From Adiantum capillus-veneris (Eukaryota; Streptophyta; Polypodiopsida; Polypodiales; Pteridaceae), in NCBI GenBank assembly GCA_014529385.2, contig CM043968.1, forward strand, positions 127,245,018 through 127,309,017: a stretch of DNA of 64,000 nucleotides, written 5' to 3'. A program made the translations under genes and the position numbers. The notes beneath the pieces were generated by a model that was given only the letters and a program-made list of their open reading frames with translations, did no database searches and was not told the DNA's origin. Shown one piece after another: positions 33,490 through 44,284 of the stretch (the stretch's first letter is position 1; each line of letters starts with the position of its first letter).

Positions 33490-35097
33490 CTACCCTACAC
33501 CTATCTGCTTGCGAAAATGCGCAAAGCTCTCTGAGGGAAGTCCTTTTGTAAGTAGATCAGCAGGATTTTCTGTGGTGTGAACTTTGACAAGCTGAAGTTT
33601 CTTATCCTCGAGCATTTCCCTGATGAAATGATACTTCACATCCACATGCTTTGTCTTTGAGTGATAAACTGGATTGCGAGCCAATTGTATAGCACTTTGA
33701 CTATCACAATATAACACAGGCATCTCTTCTTTGATTCCCAAATCTGTTACTAGTCGATTAAGCCAAATTGATTCTTTGCATGCCTCTGATGCTGCAACAT
33801 ATTCAGCCTCTGTAGCAGACTGAGTAACACAATCTTGTAATCTAGAACGCCATGATACTGCTCCACCAGCCAATGTAAAGACATACCCTGACGTAGACCT
33901 TCGGTTGTCTAAGTCACCTGCATAATCTGAGTCTGTAAAACCCTTTACACTTAGCTCCTGACTCCCATAGCATATACGCATACTCTTTGTAGCTTTCCGG
34001 TATCTCAATATTCCTTTCACTGCCTCCCAATGTTTCTTGCTTGGGTTTGACATGTATCGACTTACTACTCCCACTGCAAATGCAATGTCTAGGCGAGTAG
34101 CAATCATTGCATACATCAAACTACCCACTGCAGACGCAAATGGAATCTTATCCATTTCAGCCTGTTCTTCCTCAGACACAGGACAATCTTGTTTTCTAAG
34201 TTTCACATATGGTGGCAATGGAACACTCAGTGCCTTTCCCTTCTCCATATTGAAACGTTGCAAAACCTTGTCAATATACTCTGTTTGAGATAACCAAATC
34301 AACTTCTTTGATCTGTCTCTCTCAATGCGCATACCAAGTATATGACTTGCCTCACCCATGTCTTTCATGTCAAACGATTTTGCCATCTTTGACTTCAAAG
34401 CTGAGATTTCTTCCAAGTGCTTGCCAGCAATCAACATGTCATCCGCATACAAAATAAGGATCAGCCAACTACCATCCTTAGCCTTCTTTGTATATAGACA
34501 GTGATCGAACTCACTACGTTTGTAGCCTTGAGAAAGCATAAACTTGTGGAATTTATGGTACCATGCCCTCGGTGATTGTTTTAAGCCATAAAGACTCTTT
34601 AACAACTGGCATACCCAATCTTCCTTGCCTTTCTCAACAAACCCTTCTGGCTGCTGCATGTAAATTTCCACATCTAAATCACCATGCAAGAACGCTGTCT
34701 TGACATCCATTTGGTGCAACACCAAATCTAATATGGCAACCAATGCAAGAAAGCATCTCAATGTAGTCATCTTGACCACCGGAGAGAAGACTTCAACAAA
34801 GTCAATGCCTTGTTCTTGCTTAAAGCCCTTGGCAACAAGCCTTGCTTTGTACTTTGGCTGACTATCATGAGCGGTGATCTTATACCTGTAAACCCATTTA
34901 CAAGGTAGAGCCTTTTTGCCCTGTGGTAATTTAACTAGCTTCCATGTCTTATTTGTATGCAGAGCTGTCATCTCTGACTGCATGGCCAATTGCCAATTCC
35001 CGGAGTCCTTCATTTCCACTGCTTCCTTGTAACATGAAGGATCATTGCAATCAGTCAACATGACATAGTTCATAGATGGAACAAACCTATCAGGAGG
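33490..35097 (-). pseudogene. Element E reverse transcriptase and RNase H
   Basis: Follows an in-frame TGA at 35098-35100 (a CGA Arg codon in relatives). The complete Copia reverse transcriptase includes KWVYRYK, QMDVKTAFLHGDL, SLYGLKQSPRAWY and the catalytic YADD (34438-34449). RNase H has TDSDYAGD, the TEAEYVAASEA block and CDSQSAI and ends at 33490. All expected motifs are present. Only the single TGA and the gag damage upstream prevent a full product. Confidence 0.93.
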
Positions 35098-36780
35098 TCA
35101 CGTGACACGTCCAGATCTACGCACAATAGGTGGCTCAGGCTCAGCCACAACCTCTGGTTCCACTCTATCCTGTCCTTGCTCCTCTTGAGCCCTGACATTT
35201 TGTCTTGCACGTGCAGGTCCATCTTCTTGGAAGACAACTCTTCTAATCTCCTCAACCCTCCCTGGTTTAGAATGATATTTGGATTCATTAAAGTGAACAT
35301 CATTGCTACGGACAACCTTTCTGGATTGGGGTTCCCAAAGTCTGTACCCCATCTCACCAGAATTACCATAGCCTAGAAAGATGCACTTTCTACTCTTTGG
35401 CTCAAGTTTGTTCCTGAATTCCTTTGGAACGTGAGTATATGCCTCATAGCCAAAGACTCTGGGATGCTTGTATGAGGGCATTTTGCCTGACCATACCATC
35501 TCTGGCACTGAATCCTTCAGCAAAACCTTGCTAGGAGATCTATTTACAAGATGAACAGTTGTTGATACAGCTTCAGCCCAAAACCCATTTGGCAGCTGTG
35601 CATTAGACAACATACTTCTAACCTTCTCTTGTATGGTCCTATTCATCCTCTCAGCAACACCATTTTGAGGAGGATTGTAAGGAGCAGTAAGTTCACGTTT
35701 TATACCTTTTGACTCACAAAAGTCCTGAAAGGCCTTTGAAACATACTCTCCACCATTGTCAGTGCGTAAGCATTTAAGCTTCCTTCCACTCTGATTCTCC
35801 ACAAGTGTCACAAACGTTTTGAAAATACTAAACGCTTCATCCTTGTGCTTGAGAAAGTAAACCCATACTTTCCTCGAGTAATCATCTATAAATGTCATAA
35901 AGTAAGAAGCTCCCCCTAGAGATAGGTTAGGCATAGGTCCACACAAATCACTATGAACAAGTGCCAACTGTGTATCTCTTCTACTGCTTCTATGCTTATG
36001 TGGCTGCTGTGTTTGCTTACCATACAGACAATGTTCATAGAATTCAAAATCATTAAATGAAAAGCCAGGCAAATAACCAGAATGAGACAAGATTTCCATT
36101 CCCTTCTTGGACATATGTCCTAACCGGCTATGCCACAAAGAAACGTTCGGCTGCTCGGTTACATTGATTACATTTTTAGAGACATTTGATACATAAATCA
36201 TGTAAAGTCCTCCAGACTTTACTCCATGTGCTACTGTCATAGAACCCTTGGATATCTTCCACATGTTCTGTCCAAAAGTGGTGACGTAGCCAACATCATC
36301 AAGTAAACCTGTGCTGATCAAACTCTTTGTAATTGCGGGAACATGTCTCACATTCTTCAACGTGAAAGAAGAGCCATTCTGAAACTTCAATTGAACATCT
36401 CCAACACCTAAGATCTCACATGTCTGCCCATTGCCTAGCCGAACATGATCTTTAGTGGTCACATAAGAGGTAAACCACTCCTTGTTTGGAGACACATGAA
36501 GTGATGCCCCTGAGTCTATAATCCAGTCACTCAGTGCATTTCCATCAGATGATGTAAGAAGAGCTGAGTCCATTGTATTCTTCAAGAAGTAGATGTCTCC
36601 TGATACTAGACTGTCATCCTCTGCAACAGTGTTTGTCACATTTATTTCTTGAATCTTCACTGAGGACTTGTTCTTCTCACCATGGTCTTCAGCTTTCTCT
36701 TTGCCTTTTTCTGCTTTCCATTCTCTGCAGTCTCTTTTCATGTGACCCTTCTTGCCACAATGGTAGCTTCTTAAGCCAGT
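35098..36780 (-). pseudogene. Element E zinc knuckle, protease and integrase
   Basis: Begins after the gag deletion with YHCGKKGHMKRDC (a CCHC-like knuckle whose first Cys is Tyr at the junction). Protease has DWIIDSGASLHV. Integrase has WHSRLGHMSKKGM, FIDDYSRKVW, LRTDNGGEY and PPQNGVAERMNRT, so all three acidic catalytic residues are present. It ends at TGA 35098-35100 inside the linker to reverse transcriptase. Confidence 0.92.
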
Positions 36781-37096
36781 ATACCTGTGAAGCTGCACTC
36801 TGCTTCTCATAAAGATCACTCAGCTTTAACCATGCTTGATAAGCCGACATCTCGTGTGCTACATTGAAGTAAATGCTTTCTGCCAAAGTCAGCATAATGG
36901 TAGAAATTGCCAATTCATCCATTTCGGTCCATTCATCTTCGTCCATATCTTCTGGTTTTATCCCCTTAAGCTTTATAGGTTTTATCTGCTTCTTTTGTAC
37001 CAACACGTGCCAAATCTTCTTCTTCCACAATGGGAAATTGGTTCCATCCAGCTTCTTGATATTGTAAAGAGCAATGTCTTGTGATCCACCAGCCAT
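36781..37096 (-). pseudogene. Element E gag N-terminus
   Basis: Starts ATG 37096 with MAGGSQDIALYNIKKLDGTN and runs to LYEKQSAASQVYW. A deletion then joins it out of frame to the zinc knuckle. The capsid C-terminal half is missing. Confidence 0.9.
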
Positions 37097-38180
37097 AGCT
37101 ACGCTTCACAGTAGTTTACTTTTCTGGGAAAAATTCGGCAGAGTTTCCCCTGTAAACTGACCTCTGAACCAATATCAACCTGTCAAATGAACCAAGAAAG
37201 CTTCAGATTCTGTATAAATTTCGGCAGAGTCTCCTTTGTAAAATGGCTCTGGTGTACTAAAAAACAGACCAAAAACAGCTCAAAAAACACAGTCTCTCTG
37301 ACACTGTAAGCTGCTGGTAAACCTGTCCTGCACCGGTACTGTCTCTCACTGTCCTGTCACTATCCTGTAAGCATAGACTGCGACAATGCCTCAACGGCAG
37401 TAAAGCAAAGATGCAATCCCAACTGTCTAACTCACAGTCAATACACCCTAGCTGCCTATCTAAGGGTGCTCAAGGGATCGCTCCAAGACCTGTATCACCG
37501 AAAGGATCTCAACATTCGAGAATCCCCCAGCTCAATAAAACCTCACTCGACCCTCAACAAAGGCTGCACTAAATCTGACAGTACATAGACTTCCCACAAA
37601 GTCATACATCCACAAATTTCCCACTATATGATGTAACCGCTGCGGCGGTTGTTTGCTGCGTAACTCACAGCCAGCAAACCCTCAACAGACATACATCATC
37701 ACTAACAATACATCCCATGTGGAAGTACCTGCAATGTTAGGATGAAATCTGGAATATCAAGCAGCAAACACAAGCTACCTGATGAACCAGTGGATGTCGC
37801 CTACAGTCTGTGTGTAGATGCGCCCGTGTCGTATGTGACACGCCTCCAAGAACTGTGAGCCGTCCTTCGATGTGTAGACAGCCACAAATCAACACTCTGG
37901 GAGTGTCGATATCCTCAGCACCTGCAGTCGTAGGCCGAAAACCCCAAATTTGCAGAGTCGGATCTGCACCCGTCGAGACCACATCGTCGAAAATGGCCTG
38001 CGCAGACCTTTGTCGAAGCCTAACGGTGGCCGAGATGACCTCAGAATGAAATTCTGACAACACCAAGCCCTTCGGGCTTGCCCACAAGATTTGGGGCCGT
38101 GTCTTTGCCTGCCGAATTTCACTCCAATCTGAGTTGGTGACTCTAGCCTCCTGCAGTGCTGCCCCGAGCCTCGATCTGAG
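37097..38180 (-). other. Element E untranslated leader
   Basis: About 1.1 kb lies between the primer site and the gag ATG. No protein is recognisable. A long leader is common in plant Copia elements. Confidence 0.75.
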
Positions 38181-38193
38181 CTCTGATACCAGT

Positions 38194-38385
38194 TGAAGGA
38201 GTACGAGCGGATGTGCGACGCGAGAGAAAGTGCGAGAAGAAGAGCACGACGATATGGTGAACTCGCTCTACTGTAATGTGTAGAGCATAGTGAGTTCTTA
38301 TTAGGTTTTTACAAAAGAATATGTGTACATACCTGGCAGCCCGCCCACTTACCTGGGCGACCACATTGGGCTTTATACCCCAACA
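38194..38385 (-). repeat. Element E 5' LTR (192 bp)
   Basis: Adjacent to the primer site. The GATTT target copy follows at 38386-38390. Confidence 0.94.
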
Positions 38386-38859
38386 GATTTTGCCTTATTT
38401 TCCTTTTCCAAATATGATTTAGCCAACAATGTTGTTGTACTGTGTCATTGGTGTTTTTTGTACCAAAATCACCTTGCTTAGTGTGTTGGAGATATACGCA
38501 ACCGATGACATGGTTGAACAATGTTGTAAGAGTCCGATCCAAGCCGCACTAACCACTCACGAAGGGGTTGCTCAAGGTATTCTCGCTTGAAAATAGTGCA
38601 TTGTTCGTAGAAGACATGAGCGTTGGGTTTGTTGGGCTATCCTAGGCCACATGAGTTTTTGGATAGAGCACTCATGTTGACATATTCAGACCGCATGCTC
38701 AACACATGTCAATAGAGCAGATTGCACATTAGTCAGGGCACTCATGTCGACATATTAAAATTGCATGTTCAAGAGTAGATTGTGCATTAGCCGAGGCACA
38801 TACGACGTCCTTACTGCTAGGTTGGGACCACAATTGCAAAGGTAGGATACTACTTTCAG

Positions 38860-39600
38860 ACCAGTGCTTAAGCGAGTTGCAATAGCTTTGCATCGCTTGG
38901 AAAGTGGAGAAAATCTACAGGTGTGGTAGTAGACTTGTACAACCTCCCTGTATCAACAACTCAAAGGATAGTTATTAACTTTTGTGATGTTATTCGTAAG
39001 TCTAAGCTGCATGATTTATACATCAAGGGGTCATTGTCAATGTGCATGCGACCTCTTGTTGCTAAATTTCAAGGATTGCAAGGCATTTTGAATGTATTGG
39101 TGTTGTGGATGGAAGCCATATTCCTACGATTTCTCCATGTCACAACCATGAAGATTACTTTAATCACAAAGGTCCCCATAGTGTTCTCTTGCAAATGGTC
39201 GTCATAGCTAAGTGTTTGGTGTGGGATTAGCATATTGGTTGGGCTGTGTCAATGCATGAATGGAAAGTGTTTCAACACACATACTTGATGCTTCCTCCTT
39301 TTAAAGGCTACAAAGATGTATTTACACGAGAGTAGGCATACTAGAACTATATAAAATCTTCCCGTGGAATGGGTTTTGGAATGCTTAAAAGTCACTTCCA
39401 AATGATGTTGAAGCATTGTGATATGTTGTTGAGTAATGCTCCCAAAATGGTAGCGACTATATAAAATATTCCCGTGGAATGGGTTTTGGAATGCTTAAAA
39501 GTCACTTACGAATCATGTTGAAGCATTGTGAAATGGTAGCAACGTGCATGGTCTTGCATAATATGTGTATCGTATGGTGACACATTTGAAAATGCATAAG
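38860..39600 (+). pseudogene. PIF/Harbinger transposase pseudogene
   Basis: Shifted frames together match the DDE_Tnp_4 family. VAIALHRL (near 38877) and VSTTQRIVINFCDVI lead to FECIGVVDGSHIPTISPCHN, with the first catalytic Asp (near 39095), and HEDYFNHKGPHSVLLQMVV. Then comes a GWAVSMHEWKVF segment where the second Asp is replaced by Glu. FGMLKS and VATCMVLHNMC mark the C-terminus. There are at least three frameshifts and several stops. I did not identify terminal inverted repeats. Confidence 0.78.
39346..39534 (+). repeat. 110-bp period duplication in the transposase relic
   Basis: About 79 bases starting ACTATATAAAAT are present at 39346 and again at 39456. Both copies encode the FGMLKS region. 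Confidence 0.88.
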
Positions 39601-39639
39601 AGGCACAAATGGAATTAGAAAGAGCTCAACAGGAAGCTT

Positions 39640-41414
39640 CAGTTGCGTGAGGCAAGGAGAGTCTAAGAGCTTAAGTGTCATAAGGGTTAGCATCTTCGAA
39701 GTCCCAAAATGGGAGTAGAGTCCCTATTTATAGATAATGTCGTTGGGGTTCTAGTTGTTCTACTTAGTCATGTAGTATAGAATTCCACTATTGCTTTCTT
39801 CATATTGAACAAGTCCAGAAGCTTCTAGGAGGTTTTTCCCACCATCTACATATAGCTCTTCCGAAAGATAACAGAATTAGTGTCCAACCTCTGATAAGCC
39901 AAGCAAAAAAACATGCATAACCAAGTGTTGTGTGATAACGCAAGCACAACAAGTAGCAAAGACTCAAGACTAGGATGAAAAAGTCTCAATTGAGCATAAA
40001 ATACATGACCACATACATAAGTAAATAGAAAATACAATGCTTACGCATCCCACAAATAGTGCTATAAAATCCAATAACTGCATAAACCTGTAGTTGTAAA
40101 CCAATAGAATCGATAATCTGTGACTACATGTAAGCTATAGCTAGTATGAGCATATGTAAATCTCAGTCCTATGAGGCTGGATACAAGCACACTGATGTGT
40201 GTCCGTCGAAAGTTACAAAACAACTTGTCAAAGTGAGAGTCAAATTCAATTATTGTCAAAGTGGGAGTAATACTTGATCACTAAAGAATTAGAGAGTAAA
40301 CCGTGAATACGTCGAAACTATGGCAAGAACTTAGGAAAAATCAGACAAAGTTTTCTCTGTAATTTGAGCAAAATCTCAAAATAAAACCTCACCAATAATT
40401 TGGCATATACAAAACTTGTGAAGCCAACTAGAGACTCTGTCTCTCAACCAGAAGTTTGCATACACCTAGCCAAACCTAACCATATGGCTCTCCAAAACCT
40501 ACAAAAAGAAGCAAGACAAAACTTGTGGGTCGAAGCAAAATGCATGAACTTGTTGAGAAAAAACCATCTCATTCACGAATCCACAATGGGTATACATAGG
40601 CCAAAAGCATGGAAATAGAGGTCACTTTCGCACGAGTAGCCTTTGGAAAACTCCACGTGTCCAAAGCATGTACACCTGCAAATATACCACTTGCAAGATG
40701 TACCTAGCTAACTTGTATTCACAAATGTCAATTTTGATAAAATCTCCATAAATCTATTGTATAAACCTCTCTAAAATGATCCACACAATCATACATGAGC
40801 ATATAACTTGTGCACCATAATCCACATTGAAACCTGTGAGCAAAATGTCTTCATTGGAATGTCTATCAATGAGAAAATACATAAGTTGAAGCTTGACACA
40901 CTACCTCACTAGCCGGAAATCTCGTCATCTAAAAATCAGACACATAAGGAAATCAAATGCCTATAACCTTAGAAAGCATACATATCCTCCAAGCTTTGTG
41001 TGCTAAGAAGTACATCTGACTTACAAAATCTTGTGATGGTCCAATATATACCTGAGTAGTCAATGTCATTCGAGAGGCATAGTCACTCATAGGATTTTTG
41101 CTTCAGAATGCCATTGGAGCTTTGTGAGTGTCAGTGTGTGTTGGGGAAGAGTTGATTTTGAGAGGAATTTCATTGGAGTAGAGGGGATGTCGGAGGATAA
41201 TCATCGATGTTGAGGCTATGCATTTGAGAAGATGCCGCTTTCTCTCTATGATGAAATGAGTCTCTCTCACTCCTGTCCAATTCCAAACCACACCTGTTGT
41301 CATGAATCCGTGCACAAATCATCCCCCACCGAGCCTATAAATCAACCCCAAAATACCTCAAATCAACTGTGTATCCGAGCTCACCAAAGGGGGGGCACAA
41401 CCATCGAGGCGAGG
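39640..41414. other. Unassigned non-coding sequence
   Basis: AT-rich sequence with no recognisable coding content, RNA gene or repeat boundary. Confidence 0.5.
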
Positions 41415-42447
41415 TGTTAGAAGCTGGACACACCCTACGGAAATTGACTGCTCAGCAAATTATCATTTTTTTGTAATTATTCATTTATTGAGAAAACCCG
41501 ACATTTCACCTTGTAAATATTGGGGCTTACAGAAGTTCCCAGATTGTATCCCAGTTTTGACATTTAGATTGAGTAGATGGTTAATTTGGAACTTTAGGAT
41601 TTGAGAATTGTAAGGTATTTATACCACTTTTTGACCTTAATGAAAAAAACCTTTTGTCATTTAAAAAAGTTTTGAAGTCTGTGAGTGAGCGTACGTGTAC
41701 AAGAGAGAGTGTGAGCTTCATTTTGACACTATGTGTGCACCGGTGGTCAGAATCGAGTGCGGAGAAGTGCAGCGTGTTGCCCCCGACGAGAGCTACTGTG
41801 TATGAGAGAGAGTGTGAGCTTTATCTTGACACTATGTGTGCACCGGTGGTCAGAATCGAGTGCGGAGAAGTGCAACGTGTTGCCCTCGACGAGAGCTATG
41901 CGCCGATACCTACATTGCGCGCGTACGGTTCGGTTTTGCGAGCTCCATCTACGAGCTTCATATGGTGATTCGGTGAGCATACATTGTCCGATTTTGCATT
42001 GCAGCATATCCACGCATTCACATTGAGTAGAGCTACACATTAGGTACTTTACATTTCGGAAACGAAGACCTACAATTTTCGGCCAGACATCCTACGTGAT
42101 TTTGCACTGGGTGTTTTGGGTTGGGGTTTTGCTTCATAGACCTTAGGGAGAGCGACCTATTGGTATTAGTAGGGTCTCCTTTAAGTTTTGTGGTGTTTCG
42201 AGATTGTTTGATGGGTGTTCAACTCTAGAAAGCGTTGTAGGAAGTTTCCTCTTATGCACTCCTGAAGGCTGTGACTTAGACATTGGGTAGAGACCTCTGT
42301 AGGAATTAGTAAAGAGTCGATCGAGTGTAGGTTGACACCCTATGCTTGCTTCCACGTGCCTGCGGGTCGAGCTTCATCCTTAGCTGACAAATCTTGTTAG
42401 GTGAGTTCTCGCTGTGCTGACGTCCATCGTGGCGTATCCGTCCAACA
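41415..42447 (+). repeat. Element G 5' LTR (left edge uncertain)
   Basis: Ends TCCAACA before the primer site. It contains a 103-bp tandem duplication (41695-41900) and one half of the palindrome found in the leader (GACATCCTACG at 42086). No partner copy is in the window, so the start is inferred only from TGTTAGAAG. Confidence 0.55.
41695..41900 (+). repeat. 103-bp tandem duplication in the G LTR
   Basis: GTGTA(C/T) plus GAGAGAGTGTGAGCTT starts at 41695 and again at 41798. The copies are nearly identical through ACGAGAGCTA. Confidence 0.93.
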
Positions 42448-42448
42448 T

Positions 42449-42466
42449 TGGCACCGTTGCTGGGGA
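42449..42466 (+). other. Element G primer-binding site
   Basis: TGGCACCGTTGCTGGGGA, one base after the LTR. It differs slightly from the TGGCGCCGTTGCCGGGGA seen in Athila/Tat elements. Confidence 0.85.
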
Positions 42467-44284
42467 CGAAAACCTTAGGTAGGTGACCGAGACTAGTCCT
42501 TGAGGATAGGGATTCTTTGGCTTGCCAAGAGTTTTTTTTTACATTTAGATAGGATCAGAGGGTGGAGGACTCTCTAGGTCTTAGAGGGAGTCTAGGAAGC
42601 GTGTGTCTGGCCTAGATCCTTCGACTTAGGTAGATTTAGGTAGATTGAGATAGTTTTAGATATTAGCTAAGTTCTTGAGTAGGAGTTGGAGTGGTAGAAG
42701 CGGTGAGAGGAGAGCTTGAGAGTCCGGAGAGGCCATGAAGCAACCAAAACACCATTATCATCATTTCCCATGATGAGTGGGAGTAGAGTAAGTAGGACAT
42801 CATGATTTAGGATCTAGAGCACTTCATGCATGTATACTTGCTTGGTAGATTCATCACAAGGTTGTAAAAGATGCAAAAAGACGCAAAAGTGTGTTTGAAA
42901 GCTGAAGTGAAGTCCAAAAGTTACTGTGAGTGTTTTTGATAGAGCTGCAAAGCATCAGGAGCATTTCTGTCAGAAAAGAATTTAGTTTTAAGCTAGGAGA
43001 CATCCTACGCATAGGATGTCTACAGGCTAATCTGGCGGGAATTTTGGAATTTTGAGTAAACCAGTGTGTTCAGAAGGTGGGGTTTACTCTATTTTCACCT
43101 GGAAAGTGGAAATTTGACCATATCTTAACAGGATAAGGCCAGATAGACTGAAATTGCCAGACATCCTACCCAAATTGTACCAAAGCATTATTTTAGGACC
43201 AAAACCATAGGATGGCTGCATGAGCAGGATCTGCATGATATATTGAGTGACTGAGAGAGGCTTCATCTCATTTGGGTGAGAAAATTGGGTTTAAAGCAGA
43301 CTTTAGCACTTTTGACTAAAAAAGGCTAGAACAGCTAAAATTGGGGACTTTTGAAATCCAAACCAAAATCTAAGCATACCACTGGGTTGCTGACATCAAG
43401 GGGAAGCTGTGGGTCAAGTCTGGGGTTAAACAGGCCAAAAAGATGTCCTACGTGTAGGATGCCATCTGTGTGATTTTGCACTCCAAACCTAATTTTGAGC
43501 ATACCAAAGTGATCAACACATCAAGGGGAGCCTGTGCTTTGCATTTGAAGCCATTCTGGGCAAAAAGACATCCTACGCGTAGGATGTCTAAAGCAAGAAA
43601 ATGAAGCCAGATACTGATTGTGGACATAGCAAGGTGTTGTATAGCCTGAGGCAAGCCTCCTAGTCAATTTTGGTCCAAATTGGAGTTGATTAGACTGATC
43701 AAGACCAGCAGCAACAGGCCGTCGAAACAGATTTCTGATCCATTGACCAGCTTATAGGTGTCCAAATCAAAAAGTAAAAACAGACGTGGACTCAGCACAT
43801 CAAGGGGAATTCATAGTGCAAAAATCCAGGCAAAACAGAGCAGGAGACATCCTACGCGTAGGATGTCTACTGGGGCTTAGTGAAGAGAATTTTTCTGGGC
43901 TTAGACAGTGAGGTTCCATTTGGCTTAAGGGTTCCAGAACTTCTTTTAGAAGTGAGTTTGGACCTTGTTTGTCCATTTGACGAAGCAAAGACTGAATTCA
44001 GACTTTTTCACGTAAATTGACCAATATCTGAAGGAAGTACAGTTCCAGATTAGCAGACCTAATCCAGAACATCAGCAATGTATAAAATACAATAGTGGTT
44101 GAGGTTAACTCTCCAGTTATACCAATCATTACTAAGATAATCTCTAGCAGTTAGATGCTTTGATTCAATTGCCAAAATTAAACGCTTGTGTACAGGTTAT
44201 TCAGCAGCAAAGCAAGAAGTTGTGCGGAGACTGATCCATTGCCAGGTGAGTGGTTGGATTTGTGAGAAATTGCATTGATAAGTT
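42467..44284 (+). other. Element G RNA leader with repeated palindromes
   Basis: Non-coding. A 22-bp palindrome (GACATCCTACG plus its reverse complement) is perfect at 43567-43588 and 43846-43867, near-perfect at 42999-43020, and diverged at 43442-43463. A half-copy is at 43160. The last three sites lie in diverged units that begin CATCAAGGGGA. Confidence 0.85.

Larger units (their letters stand above)
33209..38385 (-). mobile_element. Element E: Ty1/Copia retrotransposon, relatively young
   Basis: LTRs of exactly 192 bp (33209-33400, 38194-38385) start TGAAGGAG and end CCCCAACA. Six differences give about 97 percent identity. GATTT is duplicated at 33204-33208 and 38386-38390. The primer site (minus TGGTATCAGAG, 38181-38191) and polypurine tract (minus AAGTGGGAGGT) are in place. 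Pol is open except for one TGA. Gag has an internal deletion with frame loss, so the copy is defective but could have been mobilised by relatives. Confidence 0.95.

Noticed and set aside
42999-43867. Palindrome cluster read as a CRISPR array
   Set aside because: Spacing is irregular, the repeats are full palindromes inside diverged retroelement leader units, and the DNA is a plant genome.
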